Below, one piece after another: positions 1 through 5,923 of a stretch of DNA of 64,000 nucleotides (positions are counted from its first letter, which is position 1; each line of letters opens with the position of its first letter). A program made the position numbers and the translations under genes. Source of the DNA: CAZTGB01 sp964612965 (lineage in GTDB: Bacteria > Patescibacteriota > Microgenomatia > UBA8517); contig CAZTGB010000003.1 in the NCBI GenBank assembly GCA_964612965.1, positions 1 through 64,000 of the forward strand, written 5' to 3'. The notes under the pieces are model-generated. The model saw only the letters and a program-made list of their open reading frames with translations. It was not told the origin of the DNA and did not search any database.

Positions 1-49
1 TTGAGTACATGCAAAGATTTACAACAAAAGTCTGAAATGTACCCGTCCT

Positions 50-65
50 ATACAAATTATTGTAT
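50..65. promoter_or_regulatory. Inverted repeat, possible operator
   Basis: ATACAA-ATTA-TTGTAT is a perfect 6-bp inverted repeat with a 4-base spacer, 34 bases before the first gene. It could be an operator or part of a promoter. Nothing else is recognisable in bases 1-98. Confidence 0.25.
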
Positions 66-98
66 TTCGATAATCTGGGTAGTAATATTTAAAAAGAA

Positions 99-314
99 AT
101 GGAAAAGAAAGAAAAAGAAGAGAAGGTAATTATTAAAGAAAAGTATAGAGGACATCATATGGGCGGAGGAGCTTATGGACTAGGATTTATTGGAGTTTTA
201 ATTTATTACCTTCAAAGTGCAACAACTTTTCAGGAAGGCGTTATTGGATTTTTAAAGGCTCTTCTTTGGCCTGCCTTCTTAGTTCACAAGATCTATACAA
301 TTCTTGGGATGTGA
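99..314 (+). CDS. Small membrane protein, unknown
   Basis: A 71-residue protein with a very charged Lys/Glu N-terminus (residues 1-16), a Gly/His stretch (HHMGGGAYG) and two hydrophobic segments at about residues 26-40 and 48-66. It is probably a small inner-membrane protein. I recognise no family. It stands alone, upstream of a tRNA gene on the other strand. The start is the only ATG before the charged segment, and no clear Shine-Dalgarno precedes it (the upstream bases are AT-only with a possible -10). Confidence 0.6.
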   Translation: MEKKEKEEKVIIKEKYRGHHMGGGAYGLGFIGVLIYYLQSATTFQEGVIGFLKALLWPAFLVHKIYTILGM

Positions 315-350
315 TTCTTCACAGGGGAAGTTGGTACTGATAGTTGACCT

Positions 351-424
351 TGGCTGCCTCGCTTCGATTCGAACGAAGATTGGATGGTCCAGAACCATCA
401 AGCCTACCGTTAGCTGACGAGGCA
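351..424 (-). tRNA. tRNA-Gln (anticodon CUG)
   Basis: On the minus strand the sequence folds into a full cloverleaf: a 7-bp acceptor stem TGCCTCG/CGAGGCA, a 3-bp D stem around a loop with GGTAG, a 5-bp anticodon stem GATGG/CCATC with loop TTCTGGA (anticodon CTG, reading CAG = Gln), and a T stem CTTCG/CGAAG with loop TTCGAAT. The U1-A72 pair and discriminator G fit tRNA-Gln identity. CCA follows the discriminator directly at 353-351, so the 3' end seems to be encoded. Confidence 0.93.
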
Positions 425-442
425 ATATCTAACTATCTGCGT

Positions 443-448
443 ATTATA
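443..448 (-). promoter_or_regulatory. -10 box for tRNA-Gln
   Basis: On the minus strand TATAAT lies 18 bases upstream of the tRNA 5' end, at the right distance for a short-leader tRNA transcript. No good -35 is visible; the region 17 bases further up reads TTCCTC. Confidence 0.4.
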
Positions 449-462
449 CCTCAAATTGGGGT

Positions 463-825
463 TTAGAGGAATTTTGGAAGGAAGAGAAATGCTCCAATAA
501 GTACTGATGCTATTGAGGCTATGAGTACTGATGCAGCTGCTACATCTTTTGCTATTTTAGCTTCATTTTTAATTTCTGGACTTACCATGTCTACTATTGC
601 TTCAATTGCCGTATTCATGAGTTCTAGTATTATGACGCATGCAATTGTAATGGTTAGGATTGCCCATTCAATTGGGTTAAATTTAAGTACTACTGCAAGA
701 ATTGAGGCAATAATGCCAATTATTACTTGGATTCTGAAGTTTCTTCCTTTGGTTATGCCTACAGCGAATCCATCTAGTGCAAACTTAAAACTTTTTAAAA
801 GTGAGTGTTTTGATTCCAGTGCCAT
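463..825 (-). CDS. dgkA: Diacylglycerol/undecaprenol kinase (DgkA family)
   Basis: An integral membrane lipid kinase of 120 residues, the usual length of the family. The C-terminal half carries the family signature: ELMNTAIEAIVD (acidic residues of the active site) and then a segment with conserved Glu, Lys and Asp (NEAKIAKDVAAA). Three hydrophobic segments lie at about residues 32-48, 52-72 and 95-117. Gram-positive-type members phosphorylate undecaprenol, which would recycle the lipid carrier used for wall and glycan synthesis; the nearby PAP2 phosphatase and L,D-transpeptidase fit that role. The choice of undecaprenol over diacylglycerol is inference. The start lies only 23 bases from the divergent L,D-transpeptidase start. 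Confidence 0.88.
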   Translation of the reverse strand: MALESKHSLLKSFKFALDGFAVGITKGRNFRIQVIIGIIASILAVVLKFNPIEWAILTITIACVIILELMNTAIEAIVDMVSPEIKNEAKIAKDVAAASVLIASIASVLIGAFLFLPKFL

Positions 826-848
826 TTATATGTTACGATTGAGTTTAG

Positions 849-1535
849 ATGGTGAAGCGTAAAACTTCAACTAGAACGAAAGTATTTGCAGTTTTTGTCT
901 CACTCTCAGTTTTGGTTCTTCTGGGAGTTGTTTTTGTCTCCAAAGGAAAGCTAGCAAGAGCTTCTAATGCGTGCGGATCGGGAGGACTGGGGGATGAAAT
1001 ATCATTAGGTGAGCAATATGGATATTTTGAAGGAGAAAGGTTTGATGTTCCTGCTTTAGCAGAGGTAAGCGGAACCACCCCAGTACTTGGGGTAAATGAT
1101 GGAGAGAAATGGATTGAAGTAGATTTATCAGATCAAAAGCTTACCGCATGGGAAGGGACTGGGGTTTTTCTGGAAACATTAATTTCATCGGGACTTCCTT
1201 GGTGGCCAACGCCACAAGGAGAATTTAGGGTTTGGGCGAAGGTGCGAGCCACTAAGATGGAGGGGGGAGAGGGGAAATACTATTACAACTTACCGAATGT
1301 TCCTTTTGTTATGTTTTTTGAGAATGAAAATGTTCCTGGATGGAGAGGATACGGACTTCATGGAACTTACTGGCACAATAGTTTTGGAACGCAGAGATCT
1401 CATGGCTGCGTAAATTTGCCAACTAGTATCGCAGAAAGACTTTACTACTGGACTACACCTGTTATGCCTGAGGGGAAAAGATATGTAAGGTCAACTCCTG
1501 AGAATCCAGGGACAAGAGTAGTAGTACATGAATAG
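849..1535 (+). CDS. L,D-transpeptidase (YkuD domain)
   Basis: A secreted or membrane-anchored peptidoglycan cross-linking enzyme of 228 residues. Residues 11-29 form an N-terminal hydrophobic anchor after a basic start (MVKRKTSTRTK). The YkuD catalytic motif is complete near residues 170-196: HGTYWHNSFG, then SHGCVNLP with the nucleophilic Cys. Family members form 3-3 cross-links between diaminopimelate residues, or attach proteins to the wall. The last 8 bases overlap the PAP2 phosphatase gene, so the two are probably co-transcribed. The upstream gap to the divergent dgkA is only 23 bases, so both promoters must overlap each other or the genes. Confidence 0.92.
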   Translation: MVKRKTSTRTKVFAVFVSLSVLVLLGVVFVSKGKLARASNACGSGGLGDEISLGEQYGYFEGERFDVPALAEVSGTTPVLGVNDGEKWIEVDLSDQKLTAWEGTGVFLETLISSGLPWWPTPQGEFRVWAKVRATKMEGGEGKYYYNLPNVPFVMFFENENVPGWRGYGLHGTYWHNSFGTQRSHGCVNLPTSIAERLYYWTTPVMPEGKRYVRSTPENPGTRVVVHE

Positions 1536-2004
1536 TTTAGTCATTACATTTTTAGCAAGCTTTCTTATTTGGTTTCTTTTTCTAGGACTTGGGATTTTGT
1601 GGGTTATTGATGGAAAGATTAAAAAGGAACAGGTAATTCATGCTGTCTTTGCCTGTTTTGTTTCTTGGGTAATTGCACTTCTTGTAAAAGAATTTTTCCC
1701 AACAATTCGGCCTTTTATTGCTAACGGTGCTGAAGTATTAACCCTAACAATTCCTCGGGATGCGGCTTTTCCATCAGAACACACAACTCTAGCTTTTGCG
1801 CTGGCTGTTACAGTTTTTCTTCATGATAGGCGCGTTGGCTGGTTTTTCTTGGCTGGAGCTTTTTTGGTTGGAATTTCAAGAGTGATGGCAAATGTTCACT
1901 ATCCAATTGATATTATTGGAGGAGCGCTACTCGGGACTATTGTTGCCGTTATAATAGAGAAGACTCATTTTTCTAAACTTTTCTTGAAAGCAGAGAAAAG
2001 TTAG
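1528..2004 (+). CDS. PAP2-family phosphatase, probably undecaprenyl-diphosphatase
   Basis: A 158-residue membrane phosphatase. The three parts of the PAP2 active site are visible: a Lys-Arg-Pro motif (KEFFPTIRP, about residues 54-62), PSEH (about residues 87-90) and SRVMANVHYPIDIIGG (about residues 118-133) with the catalytic Arg and His. Four to five hydrophobic segments surround them. BcrC/PgpB-type members remove a phosphate from undecaprenyl diphosphate and so return the lipid carrier to the cycle, which fits its operon with the L,D-transpeptidase (8-base overlap). Substrate choice is inferred from context. Confidence 0.85.
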   Translation: MNSLVITFLASFLIWFLFLGLGILWVIDGKIKKEQVIHAVFACFVSWVIALLVKEFFPTIRPFIANGAEVLTLTIPRDAAFPSEHTTLAFALAVTVFLHDRRVGWFFLAGAFLVGISRVMANVHYPIDIIGGALLGTIVAVIIEKTHFSKLFLKAEKS

Positions 2005-2006
2005 TC

Positions 2007-2035
2007 TTGACAATTAGCAGTTAATTATTTAGACT
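2007..2035 (+). promoter_or_regulatory. lon promoter
   Basis: TTGACA (2007-2012), a 17-base spacer and TAGACT (2030-2035) form a near-consensus sigma-70 promoter. The expected start site is about 2042, giving at most about 9 untranslated bases before the lon ATG at 2051. The -35 and spacer overlap the end of a CIRCE-like operator. Confidence 0.65.
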
Positions 2036-2040
2036 GCTAA
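2014..2040. promoter_or_regulatory. CIRCE-like operator (HrcA site) upstream of lon
   Basis: TTAGCAGTT-N9-GACTGCTAA is a 9-9-9 inverted repeat. The known CIRCE consensus is TTAGCACTC-N9-GAGTGCTAA, so 15 of 18 arm bases match and one of the changed pairs is compensatory (C-G to G-C). It covers the spacer and -10 of the lon promoter, where a bound HrcA repressor would block polymerase. The hrcA gene is not in the window. Confidence 0.6.
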
Positions 2041-2050
2041 ATATATTATT

Positions 2051-4471
2051 ATGAAATCAGTTGATATGATTCGCCGTGTCCCAATTGTTGCAGTTAGGGG
2101 TTCTGTGGTTTTTCCAAGAACTGATACGCTTCTTTCTTTTGGACGTCCAAAAAGCGTTTCTGCAATTAATACAGCTTTCCAAGAGGATAAAGTGGTTGCG
2201 ATTTTTGCTCAAAAAGATTCCCGTGCAACGGATCCTGAAGAGAGTGACTTATATAAAGTAGGAACGATAGCAACTATTACTCAAATGATGTCGACGGAAG
2301 GAGAAATTCATGCTCTTGTTCGTGGTCAAGCTAGGATCAAACTCCATGAAGTTATTGCAAATGAACCTCATTTAATAGGTAAAGTTGAGGAATTAACTGA
2401 GGAGATTGAAGAGTCTCCAAAAGTCAAAGTTTTATCAAATAAACTTCAGGATCTATTTAAAAAGTCAGTTAATTTGGGTAAGCAAGCTGAAATAATGACT
2501 GTCATGAAACTTGTTGGTGGGACAGTTGAATCACTGGAGCTTGTTGATCAAGTTGCTTCAATTTTGGAAATTAGTGTTTCTGAAAAACAGAAATTACTTG
2601 AAGAATTAAGTTTGGTTAAAAGGCTAGATATAGTACTTGAACACTTAGCAAAAGAAGTTAATGCTCTTGAGGTTGAACGAACGATATCAACCAAAACTCA
2701 AAAGAGATTTGAGGACCAGATGAAGCGTGCCATGCTTAGGGAGAAGAAAAGAACTATTGAAAAGGAATTGGGGGAAATGGACACGGATGAGGGAGAATTT
2801 TCAAATGAAGAAACAAAGGAGTATAAGGCAAAGATTAAAGCTGCTAATATGCCTGAAGTAGTTCGCACTAAGGCTGAGAAAGAACTAAAGAAACTAACAC
2901 AAATGCCACCTAATAATCCTGAAGGGGGATATATTAGAAATTATTTAGATTGGTTGGTTGATATGCCTTGGGATAAAGTTTCCCCTAATAATGTATCAAT
3001 TAAGAATGCTTCTAAAATCCTTTCTGACAGCCATTATGGAATGGATAAAGCTAAGGATAGGATTTTGGAATACTTGGCTGTAATGCAGCTTAGGAAATAC
3101 CTAAAGAAAGAAAAAGAAGAGAGTAATCATCCAACAATCCTTTGTTTTATGGGCCCTCCCGGAGTTGGAAAAACTTCTGTTGGAAGATCAATTGCAAAAG
3201 CACTGGGGAGGGAATTTGTTAGAGTTTCCTTAGGTGGAATTCGTGATGAGGCTGAAATCAGAGGTCACAGAAGAACTTATATTGGGGCGCTTCCGGGGAG
3301 AATTATTCAAGGAATTAAAAATGCGGGAACTAAGAACCCTGTATTTATGCTTGATGAAATAGATAAAGTTGGAACTGATTTTAGGGGTGACCCAACTAGC
3401 GCACTTCTTGAAGTACTTGATCCTGAACAGAATAAAGAGTTTTCTGATCATTATTTAGAAGTTCCATTTGATTTATCAGAGGTTATGTTTATAGCAACTG
3501 GAAATATGGTTGATACAATTCCCGACGCGCTTCGTGACCGAATGGAGTTTATTAACTTCCAAAGCTACACTGAAGCTGAAAAATTCCATATAGCTAAAAA
3601 ATTCCTTTGGCCTAAAGTACTTCGATCTAATGGATTTGAAGTTAAAAGTATATCTCTTGCCGATTCAGCTTTAAAAGAAGTGGTAAATAAATATACAAGG
3701 GAGGCGGGGGTTAGAAACCTAGAAAGAAACTTGGCTACACTGTGCCGGAAAATTGCCAGACTCATGGCTGAGAAGAAAAAATATCCGAAAAAAGTGGAAG
3801 TTAGTGATATTCGTAAATTTTTGGGAACTCGTAAATTTAGTTCTCAGATAGCAGAAAAAGAAGATGAAGTTGGGATGACGACGGGATTATCTGTTACTCC
3901 ATTTGGAGGAGAGATTTTGTTTATTGAGGTTTCCTTAATGCCTGGAAAGGGTCATCTAACCCTAACTGGACAGTTGGGTTCGGTTATGAGGGAAAGTGCT
4001 AGGGCTGCTTTTACCTGGACAAGATCCCACTTCCGAGAACTGGGACTGAAGGAAAATTTTGCTGAGAAGATTGATGTACATATTCATGTTCCTGAGGGTG
4101 CTGTTCCTAAAGATGGACCATCTGCTGGAATTGCAATTACTACAGCTTTAGCCTCCGCATTAACTGGAATTCCTGTTAAGCGCGATGTTGGAATGACTGG
4201 AGAGGTAACTCTAAGAGGGAGGGCTCTTGAGATTGGGGGGTTAAAAGAGAAATCAATTGCGGGGCATAGGGCGGGGTTAAAGACCATTATTATTCCAAAG
4301 GATAATAAAAAGGATCTTGAGGATGTACCTGAGATGGTCAAGCGAGATATTAAGTTTGTATTTGCAACACAGGTTGAGGATGCCTTGGAAGTTGCTCTAA
4401 TAGACTGGAAGAATAGAAAGAAATCAGAGAAGGTATTTACTCCACTTTATTCTGTTTTGGCTGCAAATTAA
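2051..4471 (+). CDS. lon: ATP-dependent protease Lon
   Basis: An 806-residue LonA protease, the usual length. It has an N-terminal substrate-recognition domain (about residues 8-205), a long charged coiled-coil (about 205-310), an AAA+ module with Walker A GPPGVGKTS near residue 368 and Walker B VFMLDEID near 430, and a C-terminal serine-lysine protease domain with DGPSAG (catalytic Ser near 690) and the Lys in GLKEKSIAGHRAG (near 734). It degrades misfolded and regulatory proteins in the cytoplasm. It is transcribed alone from a promoter overlapped by a CIRCE-like operator, so heat-shock control by HrcA is likely. The start sits about 9 bases from the predicted transcription start with no Shine-Dalgarno. 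Confidence 0.98.
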   Translation: MKSVDMIRRVPIVAVRGSVVFPRTDTLLSFGRPKSVSAINTAFQEDKVVAIFAQKDSRATDPEESDLYKVGTIATITQMMSTEGEIHALVRGQARIKLHEVIANEPHLIGKVEELTEEIEESPKVKVLSNKLQDLFKKSVNLGKQAEIMTVMKLVGGTVESLELVDQVASILEISVSEKQKLLEELSLVKRLDIVLEHLAKEVNALEVERTISTKTQKRFEDQMKRAMLREKKRTIEKELGEMDTDEGEFSNEETKEYKAKIKAANMPEVVRTKAEKELKKLTQMPPNNPEGGYIRNYLDWLVDMPWDKVSPNNVSIKNASKILSDSHYGMDKAKDRILEYLAVMQLRKYLKKEKEESNHPTILCFMGPPGVGKTSVGRSIAKALGREFVRVSLGGIRDEAEIRGHRRTYIGALPGRIIQGIKNAGTKNPVFMLDEIDKVGTDFRGDPTSALLEVLDPEQNKEFSDHYLEVPFDLSEVMFIATGNMVDTIPDALRDRMEFINFQSYTEAEKFHIAKKFLWPKVLRSNGFEVKSISLADSALKEVVNKYTREAGVRNLERNLATLCRKIARLMAEKKKYPKKVEVSDIRKFLGTRKFSSQIAEKEDEVGMTTGLSVTPFGGEILFIEVSLMPGKGHLTLTGQLGSVMRESARAAFTWTRSHFRELGLKENFAEKIDVHIHVPEGAVPKDGPSAGIAITTALASALTGIPVKRDVGMTGEVTLRGRALEIGGLKEKSIAGHRAGLKTIIIPKDNKKDLEDVPEMVKRDIKFVFATQVEDALEVALIDWKNRKKSEKVFTPLYSVLAAN

Positions 4472-4479
4472 TAGTTGAC

Positions 4480-4503
4480 ATATTGACATATTTATGTCAA
4501 TAT
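4480..4503. promoter_or_regulatory. Palindromic operator of the VapBC-like operon
   Basis: A 24-base palindrome centred on TTGACAT-ATTT-ATGTCAA (4483-4500), with two more complementary bases on each side plus one outer A-T pair, lies 8 bases before the antitoxin start. A second TTGACA at 4475-4480 gives a -35. Ribbon-helix-helix antitoxins usually bind such palindromes to repress their own operon. Confidence 0.5.
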
Positions 4504-4510
4504 TCTAGGT

Positions 4511-4738
4511 ATGCAATTAATAAGGACCACATTAAGAGTCAAAAGTGATTTAAAGAAAGCTGCTGAGAAGCGTGCTGTATATGAGGACACAACTCTTCAG
4601 AATATTTTTAATAAAGCGTTAGAAGAATATTTAAGAGAAAGCGCTAAAGGAAGAGCTAAAGAGCTAATATTCAAAACTCATGATTTAGGTACCCCTTTGG
4701 ATAATCTAACTAGAGACGATTATTATGATGCTCCTTGA
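4511..4738 (+). CDS. Ribbon-helix-helix antitoxin, VapB-like
   Basis: A 75-residue protein with a basic N-terminus typical of ribbon-helix-helix DNA-binding proteins: a short beta strand (QLIRTTLRVK), then two helices (LKKAAEKRAVYEDTT, LQNIFNKALEEYL). The C-terminal tail would wrap the toxin. It overlaps the PIN-domain gene by 14 bases, the usual antitoxin-toxin order. A strong palindrome immediately upstream suggests autoregulation. The exact antitoxin family is uncertain. Confidence 0.75.
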   Translation: MQLIRTTLRVKSDLKKAAEKRAVYEDTTLQNIFNKALEEYLRESAKGRAKELIFKTHDLGTPLDNLTRDDYYDAP

Positions 4739-5147
4739 TTCAAATTTGATTGTTTATGCTGTTAATTCCTCTTCACCTAAACAGGTTGAATCTCAGGAGT
4801 TTATTAAAAGTAATATCGAAGAATTATGTCTTTCTCATCAAAATATCTTGGAATCTATCAGAGTTTTGACTCATCCGAAGTTCTCTTCTCCAATGGATCC
4901 GGTGGGAGCAAGTGAAGCTGTTTGGGCGATAGCAAACTCAATTAGGCTAATTACACCAAATCAGGAATCCCTATTTTTGTTTAAGGAATTAATAGACAAA
5001 TATAACTTGATGGGAAACAAAATATTTGATGTTTATTTGGTGGCAACAGCTATGGCAAATGAAATTTTTTCGGTGGCTACAGATAATGTTAAAGACTTTA
5101 AAAAATTTGAAGAAATTAGCGTAATTAGCCCATTCTTGATAAAATAG
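4725..5147 (+). CDS. PIN-domain ribonuclease toxin, VapC-like
   Basis: A 140-residue PIN protein. It starts MMLLDSNLIVYAVN, giving the first catalytic Asp at residue 5. A conserved Glu lies in NILESIRVL (about residue 43), and the C-terminal acidic cluster is in NKIFDVYLVATA (about residue 101) and ATDNVKDF (about residue 119). Such toxins cut tRNA or rRNA when freed from the antitoxin encoded just upstream. All four acidic positions appear kept, so the enzyme is probably active. Either of two adjacent ATG codons may be the start. A tRNA-Glu gene begins 7 bases after the stop. Confidence 0.82.
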   Translation: MMLLDSNLIVYAVNSSSPKQVESQEFIKSNIEELCLSHQNILESIRVLTHPKFSSPMDPVGASEAVWAIANSIRLITPNQESLFLFKELIDKYNLMGNKIFDVYLVATAMANEIFSVATDNVKDFKKFEEISVISPFLIK

Positions 5148-5154
5148 CGATTAC

Positions 5155-5227
5155 GGCCCCATCGTCTAGTGGTCTAGGACATCAGATTCTCATTCTGAGA
5201 ACTTGGATTCGAATTCCAATGGGGTCA
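5155..5227 (+). tRNA. tRNA-Glu (anticodon CUC)
   Basis: A 73-base cloverleaf: acceptor stem GGCCCCA/TGGGGTC (one G-U pair), D arm with TAGTGGTCTAG, anticodon stem TCAGA/TCTGA with loop TTCTCAT (anticodon CTC, reading GAG = Glu), 4-base variable loop and T arm TTGGA-TTCGAAT-TCCAA. The discriminator A is followed by CTG, so CCA is not encoded, unlike the tRNA-Gln gene of this window. Confidence 0.94.
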
Positions 5228-5256
5228 CTGAGTATTTTTGATACGTTCTTATATTC

Positions 5257-5285
5257 TTGACATTGGAATTTAGGGGGGATACAAT
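5257..5285 (+). promoter_or_regulatory. Promoter of the greA leader
   Basis: TTGACA (5257-5262), exactly 17 bases, and TACAAT (5280-5285) form a strong sigma-70 promoter. Transcription from about 5292 would give a leader of roughly 145 bases before greA, unusual in a window where most leaders are almost absent. Confidence 0.65.
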
Positions 5286-5307
5286 CACCCTCATTAGGCT
5301 AGAAAAC

Positions 5308-5364
5308 ATGATATTGAATCTCTCACCAAGATATTTTAAGACCCTCATTATTAAGGGCCTTTAA
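5308..5364 (+). CDS. Possible 18-residue leader peptide
   Basis: A short reading frame, MILNLSPRYFKTLIIKGL, starts in the greA leader and stops at the beginning of the first T-run. It covers segment 1 (TCTCTC) of a set of competing stems and carries two Lys codons (residues 11 and 16). It may be a translated attenuator peptide. No clear Shine-Dalgarno precedes it, so translation is uncertain. Confidence 0.3.
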   Translation: MILNLSPRYFKTLIIKGL

Positions 5365-5370
5365 TTTTTT
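5342..5370 (+). terminator. First terminator-like hairpin in the greA leader
   Basis: CCCT (5342-5345) pairs with AGGG (5354-5357), extended by an imperfect outer TTAA/TTAA pairing, and is followed by TTTTTT at 5365-5370. The stem is short. It could end a small transcript of about 80 bases or act as a pause site. Confidence 0.4.
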
Positions 5371-5423
5371 GGAGAGAATCAGTTTAAAGTCCCTCTCCAA
5401 ATAAGATCCGGGAGGGATTTTTT
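5371..5423 (+). terminator. Antiterminator/terminator pair before greA
   Basis: The stem TCCCTCTC/GGGAGGGA (5390-5397 with 5410-5417, one G-U) followed by TTTTTT (5418-5423) is a good intrinsic terminator. Its left arm can pair instead with GGAGAG at 5371-5376 (CTCTCC at 5393-5398), which would prevent termination. GGAGAGA can in turn pair upstream with TCTCTC at 5319-5324. This is the 1:2, 2:3, 3:4 arrangement of a classical attenuator. Confidence 0.5.
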
Positions 5424-5436
5424 CATTTAAAAAGAC

Positions 5437-5901
5437 ATGAACAATCAAATTAAAATCACACAGCAGGGATTGGATGCTTTAAAGAAAGAGCTTGACCTTT
5501 TGGTGAACACAAAAAGGCCTAAGATGGTTGACAGACTTTCCTATGCCAGGTCTCAAGGAGACCTTTCTGAAAATAGCGACTATGCTAACGCCAAAGAAGA
5601 GTTAGAATTTCTTGATGGCAAAATTGAGGAAATTGAAGAAGTTCTTAAAAATGCTTCAGTGATTACAACTACTGGAGTAGCTGGTGACGGAGTTTCTGTC
5701 GGAGCGAAAGTAACTGTTAAAGTTAACGGCAAAGACAATATTTTCAGTATCGTAGGGGAATGGGAGGCGGATCCAATAAATAAAAAGATTTCTCACACAT
5801 CCCCGCTTGGACAGGCTTTAATTGGGAAAAAGGTTGGAGAGAAAGTTGAAGTTGAAGCCCCGGCTGGAAAGGTTTTCTATCAGATTCTTGCTATTGAGTA
5901 G
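5437..5901 (+). CDS. greA: Transcription elongation factor GreA
   Basis: A 154-residue GreA of normal length. The N-terminal coiled-coil hairpin (about residues 8-76) has the tip signature DLSENSDY, whose acidic residues enter the polymerase secondary channel and stimulate transcript cleavage; the C-terminal FKBP-like domain (about residues 80-154) ends GQALIGKKVGEKVEV. It rescues backtracked RNA polymerase. The gene is read from a promoter about 150 bases upstream through an attenuator-like leader. lysS follows after 22 bases with its own promoter. Confidence 0.97.
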   Translation: MNNQIKITQQGLDALKKELDLLVNTKRPKMVDRLSYARSQGDLSENSDYANAKEELEFLDGKIEEIEEVLKNASVITTTGVAGDGVSVGAKVTVKVNGKDNIFSIVGEWEADPINKKISHTSPLGQALIGKKVGEKVEVEAPAGKVFYQILAIE

Positions 5902-5916
5902 CTCCGTGCCTATACT
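5888..5916 (+). promoter_or_regulatory. lysS promoter
   Basis: TTGCTA (5888-5893), 17 bases, TATACT (5911-5916). The -10 ends 7 bases before the ATG at 5924, so the transcript would start at or just before the start codon. This decides the start against an in-frame upstream extension into greA. Confidence 0.55.
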
Positions 5917-5923
5917 AAAAGTC

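Noticed and set aside
521..862. Plus-strand reading frame of 113 codons over dgkA
   Set aside because: It mirrors a clear DgkA-family protein on the other strand and has no recognisable domain.
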